Below, one piece after another: positions 44,301 to 52,659 of a DNA stretch of 64,000 nucleotides. Position 1 is the stretch's first letter. Every line of letters begins with the position of its first letter. Source of the stretch: Nitrospirota bacterium (GTDB taxonomy: Bacteria > Nitrospirota > Thermodesulfovibrionia > Thermodesulfovibrionales > Magnetobacteriaceae); the NCBI GenBank assembly GCA_015233015.1, contig JADFYO010000008.1, positions 1-64,000 of the forward strand. The letters run 5' to 3'. The notes beneath the pieces are model-generated. The model was given only the letters and a program-made list of their open reading frames with translations. It ran no database searches and was not told the DNA's origin. The position numbers and the translations under genes were made by a program.

Positions 44301-46073
44301 CCCTGCGTTAAGGTCATATACACATATGCGGCCGTCGTTCATACCGGCATAGGCGTTTTTCCCGTCTTTAGACAGCGCTAATGAAGATGCCTCCCTGAAC
44401 TCATCGACATATTTCCTTTGAACTGAAAACCCTGGAAGATATTCATACACGGCCTCAGAGAGCGCCTCGGGAAGTTCCTTAAAACGCCCTCTCCATTTCG
44501 CGTACGCGCCGCTGCTATCCCTGCCAAGTTCTTTCAGGCAGTGGCAATAACCAACTGCCGTTACGGGGTCCTCCCTACCGTTATCCAGAAACCATTGAAA
44601 ATTGGCGGCTGCCGCCTCAAGCAGAGCAGTGTCCCCTCTGTCCATCCCTGTGCCGGCGGCTAACAGGGCGCGTATTTTTTTGGCCTCTGGAAGGTCATTT
44701 CTATCTTTAGAAAACTCATCGATAATATTAGTGGCGGTATATTCGTCTCCAAGCAGGAGATGAAGTTTCCCCATCAGAAATCTTCCCTGCCCGATGTGCT
44801 GAAGGCTTTGAAGATAATCCTGCATTTTGCTTACCGCGGCGTCCTCCTTAAGCGCGCCCTTTCGTACGTCGAGCAGGGCAAGATTAAAGGCGGCCTCCAC
44901 GTGTTCGGGGTCAGCCTCGACGGCCTTATGCCAGTGCTCATCGGCACGATTTAACTGATTTATAGTCGCGTATGACACACCCTGGTTATTGAGCGAGTCT
45001 GCCTTTAACTCAGAAGGCATTGCCTCTGGCCGTGGGTATGAAGTCCCCGTAGTGCGTGAATAAATCGCGATGAGCCTGTCCCTGATTTCCGCAAAGTCAG
45101 CAGGTCTTTGGTCTCTGTCTTTATGGAGACACTCAAGCATCAGCAAAGACAGCTCATCGTCGATGCCGGGGGTTAAGTCCTGTGGGATAGGGGGCGGGTC
45201 GTTCGTATGGATATTTTTCCAAAGCATAATCTGATAAAATATGATGCCCTGCCTCTGTTCCGGCGTAAGCAAGAATGGCCTCCTGCCGCAAAACAATTCG
45301 TAAAGAATACAGCCGTATGCGTAAACATCAGAGGACATTCCTGCGGTATGGGCGTCTTTAAACTGCTCGGGGGCCATGTACTGAGGCGTTCCAAACGGGA
45401 CGCCGCCGATGGTCATAGTCTGCCACGGGTTTGATATATCCTTGTGTAATTCGGCCTGAGCACTAAGAAGGTCAATCATCGAGGCGTTTTCCTCGCCAAT
45501 TGTAAGCTCTTCGTCTTTACCCCAGCTGCCAAGGCCAACGAGGCCAAAGTCGGTTATAAGGGCCATGCCGTACTTGCTCATCAGAATATTGGCGGGCTTG
45601 AGGTCCCTGTGGACGATTCCGGTTTGGGAGATACCGCTGTTGTCAGTCCATATAAACGTATGCGTCCAGTTCATACCGGAGGCGATTTGAATGGCCATGT
45701 CCAGTTTTTCGGTAAATGTGGATAATGTCCCTTCCCTGAGCCACGCATCCAGCGCACCGGCATCGACATATTCGATAAAAAGACGTGGGAGGCCGTCCAC
45801 TTCCGCGACATAGTATGCCGAGCATATGTTGGGATGAACTCCGAGGCTTATCCATGCCTCTGCCTCGCGATAAAACCGGTTCAGCCCATTGGGGTTTTCC
45901 AAAACAGACGGCAGGGGGGTCTTAACGGCCACCATTCTCCCAATTTCCCTGTCGAAGACAAAATAAACCTCGCCCATTCCACCGCGCGCAAGGCCGCGAA
46001 CCTCGTATCTATTGTCTATTACGGAGTTCTTCTTCCAAAGACCGCGTTGCGCTAAGGGTAAGTTTCCTATCAT
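41334..46073 (-). CDS. Giant Ser/Thr protein kinase with TPR, WD40 repeats, membrane helix and HEAT-like tail
   Basis: 1579 residues. Residues ~23-345 are a PknB-type kinase with GLARGGMGEVY glycine loop, VAVK lysine, HRDLKPANIL catalytic loop, DFG and APE. Residues ~360-550 hold TPR-like helices (NNQGVSYATINQLNRADEHW). Residues ~560-1216 are about fourteen WD40 repeats, probably two seven-bladed propellers, with the usual ..VWD/LWD endings. One transmembrane helix (~1312-1335, IIAATVLMLVGVAAAVVVY) and a helical HEAT-like tail (~1420-1579) follow. The kinase and propellers precede the single helix, so they should be cytoplasmic. Targets unknown. It runs in one direction with a lipoprotein and an FHA kinase. 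Confidence 0.9.
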   Translation of the reverse strand: MIGNLPLAQRGLWKKNSVIDNRYEVRGLARGGMGEVYFVFDREIGRMVAVKTPLPSVLENPNGLNRFYREAEAWISLGVHPNICSAYYVAEVDGLPRLFIEYVDAGALDAWLREGTLSTFTEKLDMAIQIASGMNWTHTFIWTDNSGISQTGIVHRDLKPANILMSKYGMALITDFGLVGLGSWGKDEELTIGEENASMIDLLSAQAELHKDISNPWQTMTIGGVPFGTPQYMAPEQFKDAHTAGMSSDVYAYGCILYELFCGRRPFLLTPEQRQGIIFYQIMLWKNIHTNDPPPIPQDLTPGIDDELSLLMLECLHKDRDQRPADFAEIRDRLIAIYSRTTGTSYPRPEAMPSELKADSLNNQGVSYATINQLNRADEHWHKAVEADPEHVEAAFNLALLDVRKGALKEDAAVSKMQDYLQSLQHIGQGRFLMGKLHLLLGDEYTATNIIDEFSKDRNDLPEAKKIRALLAAGTGMDRGDTALLEAAAANFQWFLDNGREDPVTAVGYCHCLKELGRDSSGAYAKWRGRFKELPEALSEAVYEYLPGFSVQRKYVDEFREASSLALSKDGKNAYAGMNDGRICVYDLNAGTPPDIFQKERQAAVTAIDITVDKRYIAAGLADGRVQIMDAASGQVIHNFEGHAPGKGTSAVKFLPSTIYVVSASHDGSIRVWDIKNSKTVGAYKTDHTPITSLAVSPDLKYVYTSHKGSPPCKWETKTGKPALRFSGQSSAAGTIALNGDGKLAVTGGGRDPVILWDTETGKPVEQFRGHTAAIIFAGFSADGRFMVSVDETAVRVWELKTGLIHRIIKQSGTIKCGAISQKENKLIIGAGNDIMFISFDNTYALSYTLVQPAIIRESEISYEFSKRLSEAKDKINHSDFIGAASVIDAVRSLSGYEQNPEAVDLLTAVPLAYSRKYPKSGWRVNDYPCPGGITNALSITSDGGGLLTGDSDGIVRKIDVSTTAIISETGADGSAVTSMASDYLSGLICVGTDNGNVLTLDINNSVRVNKFSKHKGPVKAIAMTGNGRYIFSAATERTIRLWDTTGEGSYLGRFEECGASVTALALHKDERIFLSGMEDGSVIFWDSVTGKAAKSAACHEGAVNAIALSGNGLYALTAASDGLLGLWNIRTMKLIRTFNTGDLSVLSVDFCKSDERYFACGTMEGTIYIFNIESSDCLFTLTGHMDGVNALVFSQNGFYLYSAGLDGTIVRWLIEWELTTEENTSARQALTQIMTQYLSVAPQSRGESAQLRTIVAAAGLSHLIDNTFESSLRQIEKTNVKKAISRPPLIQEEIAIAPTAAEVQTKVETTWLRKIIAATVLMLVGVAAAVVVYNMKTTRYNTKQLANSVKEDIYFTLVYDAIKFMDKRPSGCSAADIDNYKESYATFIKKDRAVVVSLQAKSRDNIACLIGLRTDKIVVKKLIYEMVQNEDPGNSQAISILLSYMGNDALSSLTDLLGSEGFVKGNETGARLAASTVAQIGTGESVNALVNLATNNPYLGPIAAPLLGKIFSSKKLEPERALQLIETLMGSADEKVRKDAVGALVFIKGSKVKGIIDKGMADSSAEVSGEAKRISGLF

Positions 46074-46094
46074 AAGAGACAGCTCCCCGGGATA

Positions 46095-46406
46095 CTACTG
46101 CATCAGTGCTAAAGCGCCTGTCTTAGGGTCATATTTATAGATTCCCTTGTCTATCACCACGCTTGCGAACTGCTCCAGTTCAGACAGGTCTTTTGGGTAT
46201 CTGCCCTCTGCCCCGTAAAAATTATTCACGGCCTGGCGGAGATTCTCTATGTCGGTCTTGTGTGCTAATACTTTGGCCTTGTCCATGGTGTCAAGTTTTT
46301 GCTGCGCCACATTGCTGACTTTTTCAGAGACCTCGGCTGACTGCTTACACGACTGCATTACTAAGACAAAACACAACAACACTATCATGTTAATAACAAT
46401 TCTCAT
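46095..46406 (-). CDS. Small lipoprotein with GspG-like segment
   Basis: 103 residues. A signal peptide ends in a lipobox-like VMQSC (Cys20), so a lipid-anchored periplasmic protein is likely. The mature part has a helix (KVSNVAQQKLDTMDKAKVLA) and IENLRQAVNNFYGAEGRYPKDLSEL, the pattern after the N-terminal helix of type II secretion pseudopilins such as GspG, but without a prepilin peptidase site. GGAGGG precedes the ATG. It lies between two kinase genes, 20 bases from each, so all three are probably one operon. Confidence 0.72.
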   Translation of the reverse strand: MRIVINMIVLLCFVLVMQSCKQSAEVSEKVSNVAQQKLDTMDKAKVLAHKTDIENLRQAVNNFYGAEGRYPKDLSELEQFASVVIDKGIYKYDPKTGALALMQ

Positions 46407-46425
46407 ATTTCCCTCCGTTTGTGAT

Positions 46426-47952
46426 TTATTTGTTCCAGCCCTCAGACTGCATGATGGGTTCTATTGCAGTGATAAACTCATCTGCGTCCCTAAACCCATG
46501 GTCTATATCTTTTGAAACAGATTTGTCAACTGCCGCGGCAAGGGCGGCGGGGATTTGGGGATTGCGTTCTAATATTGGGATTGGCTCTTCCTCCATGACA
46601 ATGTCTATGGGATGGCGTTGTGAGACAGGCACTCCTTTGCCCATATTTTCGAAATAATTTTCAGGGATATTCACTGTATATTTACCTGTGAGCATAAAAT
46701 AAAGAGTAACTCCGGCAGCATATAAATCTACCGTGGGTTTGGCGTATTTAAAGTTTTTTATAATCTCCGGAGACATATACATGACAGACCCGGCAAATCC
46801 CCCATCAGTTTTTGTTATATCCAAAAATGAGTTTCCGGATTTCACAAACGACTTGGCAAGTCCGTAGTCGCAAATCTTAGCCATAACGACGCCGTCCTTT
46901 TTAGGTCTGGTTAAGAGAATATTGGACGGTTTAATGTCCCTGTGGATAAATCCATTGGCATGCAGGGTGCTAAGCCCTTTAAGCACATCGACGGCGATGG
47001 CACAGGCCATCCGGGGGCTAAGTATCTTCCCTTGCGTACTATTCATAAGAGCCGGGATGCTTCCTCCCCGTATGAATTCCATTACAAAATAATATGTGCG
47101 GTTAACTATTCCCTTGTCCATGACACGAACGAGGTTAGGATGAATAACCTTAGATTGAACCATCATTTCGCGCTCAAATATCTTTATATTTTTGGGGTCG
47201 TCCACTGCGGACGGGTGAATTTTCTTCAGAGCGCATATCCTGCCCGTATCTTTATGAACGGCCTTATAGACCACACCCATTCCACCCTTGCCGATTTCTT
47301 TTAATATAAGATAATGATCGTCAAGGTCATATGTCTGAGCATTTTTCCTCAACGCCTTTACACAGTCCAGGCATACGTACATGGAATCTGGAAACTCACA
47401 GGCCAATCCATCAAAATCAGCACTGTCAGAAACATCGGCATGGCACTTGCAGCAGGAATAATGCCTTCCTGTCGTGCCTATCAAGGCTAAAAAATCCGAA
47501 CATTCCGCTTTTGCCGCGGAGTCAAGTTTCACTTTCCAGCATCGTGGGCACAAAATTGCCTCGCCTCCGGCTTCCTTATCCCCGATACCAATATCTTCTT
47601 CAGAAAATGCAGCGCCGCAGACGCTGCAAACAAATGTCTTATCACCGATGTTTTCGAGGATAACGCGCAGAAGGGTACTTCCAACCCTTATCTCATCCAG
47701 GTTATTCAGGGCCTGGGAGGTTATTTTCTTTTCGTTGACAAGGGTGCCGTTTCTGCTGTTCAGGTCGGTAATAAAACACTTATCGTATCGAATTTCCAGT
47801 ATGCAGTGGTTTCGTGAAACCAGCCTGTCGTTTGTACCTATCTGCAAATCGGAGGATTTAGAGCGGCCAATAATAAGGGACTCGGTGTGGCATACGGTAA
47901 ATCTCTTACCCTTCTGAAGACCTTCAAGTATCTGTATTGTCATATTCAGCAT
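46426..47952 (-). CDS. FHA-domain Ser/Thr protein kinase with Cys-rich linker
   Basis: 508 residues. An FHA domain (~25-95; LIIGRSKSSDLQI, VSRNHC, DLNSRNGTLVN) binds phosphothreonine. A linker with paired cysteines follows (C109/C112, C135/C138, C167-C170, C194/C197), probably zinc ribbons. Then comes a kinase domain (~213-500) with EIGKGGMGVVYKA, ALKK, HRDIKPSNILL and DYG in place of DFG. The activation segment and YMSPE are present. No membrane helix. The FHA may recognise autophosphorylated sites on this or the neighbouring giant kinase. Start ATG at 47952 or 47943; neither has a clear RBS. Confidence 0.88.
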   Translation of the reverse strand: MLNMTIQILEGLQKGKRFTVCHTESLIIGRSKSSDLQIGTNDRLVSRNHCILEIRYDKCFITDLNSRNGTLVNEKKITSQALNNLDEIRVGSTLLRVILENIGDKTFVCSVCGAAFSEEDIGIGDKEAGGEAILCPRCWKVKLDSAAKAECSDFLALIGTTGRHYSCCKCHADVSDSADFDGLACEFPDSMYVCLDCVKALRKNAQTYDLDDHYLILKEIGKGGMGVVYKAVHKDTGRICALKKIHPSAVDDPKNIKIFEREMMVQSKVIHPNLVRVMDKGIVNRTYYFVMEFIRGGSIPALMNSTQGKILSPRMACAIAVDVLKGLSTLHANGFIHRDIKPSNILLTRPKKDGVVMAKICDYGLAKSFVKSGNSFLDITKTDGGFAGSVMYMSPEIIKNFKYAKPTVDLYAAGVTLYFMLTGKYTVNIPENYFENMGKGVPVSQRHPIDIVMEEEPIPILERNPQIPAALAAAVDKSVSKDIDHGFRDADEFITAIEPIMQSEGWNK

Positions 47953-48062
47953 AAATCGAAATCCCTGTGTAACCTTAGTCTATCACTAGCCGCGCTAAAA
48001 AGACAATAAGTATGAACAGTTTGTTTGCCCTTCGTGTCATCCCTCGTGGTTGTCGCGGAATT

Positions 48063-48092
48063 TTGCATAAATTACATATCATGTGTTAAGAT
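48063..48092 (+). promoter_or_regulatory. Candidate promoter of the glycosyltransferase genes
   Basis: TTGCAT (48063-48068), an 18-base spacer, TAAGAT (48087-48092), 28 bases before the ATG. The intergenic stretch 47953-48120 separates two divergent units. Confidence 0.35.
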
Positions 48093-48120
48093 TTCCTTAA
48101 ACGCTGCCGACAGGTAACAG

Positions 48121-49290
48121 ATGAAACCACAGACTGCCGTTATAATTTGCAACTGGAACAAAAAGGACTACCTGTTACAGTGTATTGCCTCGGTTCTAAA
48201 CCAGACATACAGGGCATTCGATTGCTATGTAGTGGACAATGCCTCTGACGACGGCTCTGGCGCGGCGGTTAAGGAACGATATGGCGGCAGGGTCAATCTC
48301 ATTGAAAATGAAACGAACAAGGGCGGCACCGGCGGCTTTAACACGGGGATTAACGCGGCCTTAAATTCAGGCAAAGACTATGAATTTCTGCATCTCCTCG
48401 ATAACGACACAAGGGCTGAGCCTGACGCCCTTGCAGCCCTCGTCGGGTTTATGATTAAACGGCCTGAGGCCGCTATTGCCGGCTCAAAACTCTACTATAT
48501 GGATGGGACACCCGGCACACTTCAGGAATTCGGCGCATGGCTTGACTGGGAGAGGGCATTTATCAAACCCAATAAAAAAAACTTTTCGGAAATAACTCAC
48601 GGCGAAATAACCGAAGATATTGAGGTTGACTACGTACCTGCGTGTTCGCTTATCGCAAGGGCAGCGGCCGTAAAAGAAACAGGCCTTCCCGACGAAAGCT
48701 ATTTTCTCTACTGGGACGATATGGACTGGGCGTGGCGAATGAAATTAAAGGGTTATAAAATCTACGGTGCGGCGAAATCAAAGGTCTCACACGCGATGAG
48801 CATATCGAGCAAGAAAGACCTCCTCACTACATACTATTTCTGGAGAAACAGGGTAAGATTTTTCAGAAAATATGGGACTGCCGCGACGATGAAAGCCTTG
48901 CTTGACGATGTCTTTACGGCCATATATACGTGCGCGGCGCTCAAAAAGACAAATACAAAGAATATAATCTACCGCGCTGCCACAGACGGCCTCAGAGATA
49001 TTGGCGGCAGGGCAGACTTCAATAACGCCGCCGCCCCCGCCCTCGCCTTAGATATACCGAACTCTAAAATAGTATGCGGCATAAATAACGCCAGAGTGGT
49101 CAACGTAGGTCATGTGATTTTAGATGCCCTCGAGGCAGACGCCAAAGAGAGTGCCGTAATCTACACCGACGGCTATGGAAATCAGATTACAGCTGCTGAG
49201 GCGTGGAAACTAAAGCAGGCGTACCCGGCTGCCAAAGCAAAATTTATGGATGAAATATTTTTAGCCGCAGGGAGGCCGACCATTGCCTGA
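48121..49290 (+). CDS. Family 2 glycosyltransferase with C-terminal extension
   Basis: 389 residues. A GT-A fold of family 2 covers ~1-290: VIICNWNKKDYL, VDNASDDGS, NKGGTGGFNTGI, the DXD-like LLDNDTRAEPDA and the acceptor-side YWDDMDWAWRMKLKG with KVSHA. This is the rhamnosyl/galactofuranosyl-type group that builds O-antigen or exopolysaccharide. The last ~85 residues are outside the domain and unassigned, rich in Ala/Ile/Asn (VCGINNARVVNVGHVILDAL). It overlaps the next glycosyltransferase by 8 bases. Confidence 0.85.
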   Translation: MKPQTAVIICNWNKKDYLLQCIASVLNQTYRAFDCYVVDNASDDGSGAAVKERYGGRVNLIENETNKGGTGGFNTGINAALNSGKDYEFLHLLDNDTRAEPDALAALVGFMIKRPEAAIAGSKLYYMDGTPGTLQEFGAWLDWERAFIKPNKKNFSEITHGEITEDIEVDYVPACSLIARAAAVKETGLPDESYFLYWDDMDWAWRMKLKGYKIYGAAKSKVSHAMSISSKKDLLTTYYFWRNRVRFFRKYGTAATMKALLDDVFTAIYTCAALKKTNTKNIIYRAATDGLRDIGGRADFNNAAAPALALDIPNSKIVCGINNARVVNVGHVILDALEADAKESAVIYTDGYGNQITAAEAWKLKQAYPAAKAKFMDEIFLAAGRPTIA

Positions 49291-50188
49291 TAATGCAGCA
49301 ACGCCCCTTGTCAGCGCCGTAATAGTTTCATATAACCGGAGGGATGACCTCAGAGAAACTCTTTCGATGCTCAGCCTTCAGCATTATAAAAACCTTGAGA
49401 TAATCGTCGTTGACAACGCCTCAGCCGACGGAACTGCCGCGATGATAAGCGAGCTGGTGCTGCCAAACCTGCGGCTCATTCAGATGGAAGAAAATGTGGG
49501 CGTTAAGGCGTATAACAGGGGATTTGAGGCGGCAAACGGGGAATATATCCTTATTCTTGACGACGATTCGTTCCCTGCCCCTGACGCTATCGAAAAGATG
49601 ATAGAGAAGTTTAACCGTTATCCAGAAGTCGGCATAGTCTCTTTTACCGTAAAGGACTACTCAACCTTTAAAAACAACTCACCGGCTGTGGCAGCTTCAA
49701 CTGCCGGAGATACAGACTTTAACGATGACTATATAATGTCGTTTCACGGGGCGGGCGCGGGTGTCAGGCGTGACGTGCTTAAAAAGGCGGGCGGATATCC
49801 GGAGGAATTCTTCCTGTATTTTAACGAGACCGACATGGCGCTGCGCGTGTGGAACGCGGGTTTCAGGATTGAGAGTTTTCCCGATGTGGTTTGTTACCAT
49901 AAGAGTTCCATGACTAACAGGACATCGGAGCGCGGGCCGTTTTACTATACCCGTAATATCTTCTGGACGATATGGAAGAATTACCCTGGGCTGCTGATGT
50001 GGAAGGCAACGCTCCTGATGCTATTTTATGTCTTTTATTATGCCTTCGAGCAGCGCACGTTTATATATATCAGGGCGTTTTTTGACGCGGTTGTTAATGT
50101 CCGCATGATTACACGCAACCCCATAAGAACTCAGATTGCAAGGCGGTTCAGGATGCACTATAAGACCCCTTTTACGATGTTCAGATGA
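49283..50188 (+). CDS. Family 2 glycosyltransferase
   Basis: 301 residues with SAVIVSYNRRDDLRETL, VVDNASADGT, the NVGVKAYNRGF loop, LDDDSFPAPDA as DXD, and FLYFNETDMALRVWNAGFRIE. A C-terminal hydrophobic helix (LLMWKATLLMLFYVFYYAF) suggests membrane association. The TTG start at 49283 lies inside the end of the preceding gene. Together with its neighbours it likely adds sugars to a surface polysaccharide. Confidence 0.88.
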   Translation: MPDNAATPLVSAVIVSYNRRDDLRETLSMLSLQHYKNLEIIVVDNASADGTAAMISELVLPNLRLIQMEENVGVKAYNRGFEAANGEYILILDDDSFPAPDAIEKMIEKFNRYPEVGIVSFTVKDYSTFKNNSPAVAASTAGDTDFNDDYIMSFHGAGAGVRRDVLKKAGGYPEEFFLYFNETDMALRVWNAGFRIESFPDVVCYHKSSMTNRTSERGPFYYTRNIFWTIWKNYPGLLMWKATLLMLFYVFYYAFEQRTFIYIRAFFDAVVNVRMITRNPIRTQIARRFRMHYKTPFTMFR

Positions 50189-50685
50189 AGAATAAGAATA
50201 TTCTCGTCATCAGATGCACAGACCTCCAGCACCTCGACAAGGTGTTTAAGAAACTGAGGGCCGAGTTCCCGGACGCCAAGCTCTCACTTCTGACCCACCG
50301 GCACGGTGCCGCTGCTGCCGCGGCCTACACGGAGACAGTCATCGTCTATCCTTATACGCAGAGCTACGGTTTTTTCAGAGATATGAAGACCCTTAACGAC
50401 ATGAATTTTGATACGGTAGTAATACCTGTAGGAAACGTAAGCGGCTCAGGTTTTTTGAACGTCTTTCTGTTTACGCTGACGATTAAGACAGGGACACGTC
50501 TTATGTGTAACCTGCCGCTTGAGCTTAAACCGCTATCAAAATCTAAAATCATAGGGCTGCTGCTGAGAAACAGCCTTTATACTTTGGCCTCCGGTGTGCT
50601 GGCAGCGGTGGCAGGAGCCGTCTTATTAATCGGCTGGCCGGTGTTTGCCTTGTTGACCAGGGGTGGTAAGAGTTCTGATAAATGA
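50185..50685 (+). CDS. Short GT9-like protein with C-terminal membrane helix
   Basis: 166 residues. The N-terminus NILVIRCTDLQHLDKVFKKL with SLLTHRHG and FDTVVIPVGN resembles the first Rossmann half of heptosyltransferase-like (GT9) or GT-B proteins, but the donor-binding second half is missing. The end is a hydrophobic helix (LASGVLAAVAGAVLLIGWPVFALL). Start overlaps the preceding stop (ATGA). It may be an accessory membrane protein or a truncated enzyme; function not assigned. Confidence 0.6.
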   Translation: MKNKNILVIRCTDLQHLDKVFKKLRAEFPDAKLSLLTHRHGAAAAAAYTETVIVYPYTQSYGFFRDMKTLNDMNFDTVVIPVGNVSGSGFLNVFLFTLTIKTGTRLMCNLPLELKPLSKSKIIGLLLRNSLYTLASGVLAAVAGAVLLIGWPVFALLTRGGKSSDK

Positions 50686-50700
50686 TTCATCATATGAGGG

Positions 50701-50736
50701 TGATAATTGACAATTATCATAACAGGTGTGTAGTAT
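50701..50736 (+). promoter_or_regulatory. Promoter with overlapping 19-bp palindrome, RloAB operon
   Basis: TGATAATTG-A-CAATTATCA (50701-50719) is a perfect palindrome covering the -35 TTGACA (50707-50712). TAGTAT (50731-50736) follows after 18 bases. A repressor bound here would block RNA polymerase. No regulator gene is adjacent, so the binding protein is unknown. Confidence 0.6.
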
Positions 50737-50775
50737 ATCACAACAAGTTTAATAGGAGTATGTAAGGAATATTAT

Positions 50776-51981
50776 ATGTTGGTTGAATTTAGTGTAGGAA
50801 ATTATCTTTCGTTTAAAAATAAAGTAACTCTGAGCATGGCTGCTGGCACTGTCAAGGAATATGCGGAGCATATTATCCCTACTATAGATCCTAAGGTAAG
50901 TCTTCTAAAAAGTGCAGTTATCTATGGAGCTAATGCAAGCGGTAAAAGCAATCTTATAAAATCATTAAAATTTATGAGGGATTTTGTACTTGAATCCGCA
51001 GGGACACAGATTACCCAGCTTATTCCCGTAATAAAATATCTTTTTTCCACAGAAAGCGATAAAATCCCTTCTGTTTTTGAGATAGTATTTATTATAAAGG
51101 ATGTATTTTATAAGTATGGTTTCGAGGTCGATTCCGATAAGGTTCGTAAAGAGTATCTCTCTGCATATCCAAAGAAGAGAGAAAGAAAGTATTTTAATAG
51201 AGATGATGCCGGTATTCAAGTAGGAAAGTATTTCAGTGAAGGGAAGGGGTTAGAAAAAAAGACAAGGCCTAATTCTTTATTTCTATCGTACTGTGCTCAA
51301 AATAATGGTGCCGTTTCGGGAGGAATATTAAAGTGGTTTTCTAAAATAGATTTTTTGGATAATAATAATTACGACTACAATATTGGATTTGCTTTAATGC
51401 TAAATGACATGTTAAGGGACAGTAATATAAAAGCAGATGTGCTTAAATTATTAGCAATTACCGATTTGCAAATAAAGGATATTGTACAAGAATTTATTAT
51501 GAATGGCAAAGCATATTATTTTACGACGCTTCATACTAAGTATAACGATAAAAATATGCGTGTAGAGGATGTTAAACTGGGTTTAGAATACGAGTCAGAA
51601 GGTACAAAAAAAATAATAAAATATTCAGTTCCAATAATCAAAAAATTATTAAATGGTGGCATTCTGATAATTGACGACATGAATGCCATGTTACATACGA
51701 TAATAAGTAAAGAATTGGTAAAATTATTTAATAATAACGATAAAAATGCACAATTCGTTATTACCACACATGATACAAATTTATTGGATAAGAGGTATTT
51801 TAGAAGAGATCAGATTTGGTTTACCGAGAAAGATCAATATGGAGCAACTGATCTGTATTCTTTAATAGAATTCAAAATCGACAAAAAGAATGATGACTAT
51901 TATGAAAGAGACTATATAAAGGGAAGATATGGGGCAATACCGTTTCTTGTAGATTTTTCAAAACTTTTTTCGGAAGATTGA
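50776..51981 (+). CDS. RloA/AbiLi-type AAA15 ATPase
   Basis: 401 residues of the OLD-like/AAA15 ABC-ATPase group: FSVGNYLSFKNKVTLSM at the N-terminus, Walker A YGANASGKSNL (~51-58), the ABC-like signature ESEGTKKI, the Walker B region GGILIIDDMNAMLH (~294) and the H-loop VITTHDTNLLD. Walker B has Asp-Asp where most relatives have Asp-Glu. Members paired with RloB form AbiL-type antiphage systems, in which the ATPase senses infection. The pair is clearly AT-richer than its flanks, which indicates transfer. RBS AAGGAA before the ATG. Confidence 0.87.
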   Translation: MLVEFSVGNYLSFKNKVTLSMAAGTVKEYAEHIIPTIDPKVSLLKSAVIYGANASGKSNLIKSLKFMRDFVLESAGTQITQLIPVIKYLFSTESDKIPSVFEIVFIIKDVFYKYGFEVDSDKVRKEYLSAYPKKRERKYFNRDDAGIQVGKYFSEGKGLEKKTRPNSLFLSYCAQNNGAVSGGILKWFSKIDFLDNNNYDYNIGFALMLNDMLRDSNIKADVLKLLAITDLQIKDIVQEFIMNGKAYYFTTLHTKYNDKNMRVEDVKLGLEYESEGTKKIIKYSVPIIKKLLNGGILIIDDMNAMLHTIISKELVKLFNNNDKNAQFVITTHDTNLLDKRYFRRDQIWFTEKDQYGATDLYSLIEFKIDKKNDDYYERDYIKGRYGAIPFLVDFSKLFSED

Positions 51982-51983
51982 CA

Positions 51984-52607
51984 ATGCCAATATTTCAGAG
52001 GAAGAAAATAACAAAGCCTGCATATGATAAGATATTAATTGTTTGTAATGGAGAAAAGACTGAACCAAACTACTTTAATAAATTTAAAGATGATCTATAT
52101 AACAAGATGATTAAAATCGAAGGATCAGAAAAGAATACGGAAAGTCTGGTAAAATATGTCTTAGATAATTATCATATTTACGTAAAACCTGATGATGATG
52201 ACGCTAAAGGATTTGATATTATATGGGTAGTATTTGACAGAGACAGCTTTCCGCCTCAAAAATTCAATGAAGCTATCAGATTAGCAGAAAACAATAAAAT
52301 ACGTGTCGCTTATTCGAATGAGGCATTCGAACTATGGTACCTTCTTCATTTTAATTATCACGATAGTGCAATATCAAGGAAATTATATGAAGGTAAATTA
52401 ACAGATCTTTTAGGATATAAATATAAAAAAAACTCTGAGGATATGTATGATACACTCAAGGATAAACAGGAAACTGCTATAAAAAATGCAAAGAGATCAT
52501 TAGAATACTATGAAAATAATGATCCTAATGGGATAAACCCTGAAAAAAATAACCCTTCAACAACCGTTCATCTATTGGTTGAAGAGTTAAATACATATAA
52601 AAAGTAA
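51984..52607 (+). CDS. RloB/AbiLii-type TOPRIM-like effector
   Basis: About 207 residues. RloB-family fold related to TOPRIM: the glutamate strand ILIVCNGEKTEPNYF, Asp pair in DIIWVVFDRDSF, and SNEAFELWYLLHFNYH, which is the family hallmark. In RloAB/AbiL the RloB protein is the presumed nuclease effector, regulated by the ATPase. The ATG at 51984 lies two bases after the rloA stop; a TTG at 51978 is in frame. The C-terminal helices end in NPSTTVHLLVEEL. Confidence 0.87.
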   Translation: MPIFQRKKITKPAYDKILIVCNGEKTEPNYFNKFKDDLYNKMIKIEGSEKNTESLVKYVLDNYHIYVKPDDDDAKGFDIIWVVFDRDSFPPQKFNEAIRLAENNKIRVAYSNEAFELWYLLHFNYHDSAISRKLYEGKLTDLLGYKYKKNSEDMYDTLKDKQETAIKNAKRSLEYYENNDPNGINPEKNNPSTTVHLLVEELNTYKK

Positions 52608-52659
52608 AACCTAAAACTGCTGTTCCATTTTGACATCACAGACTATTTTTTTAAGGCAC

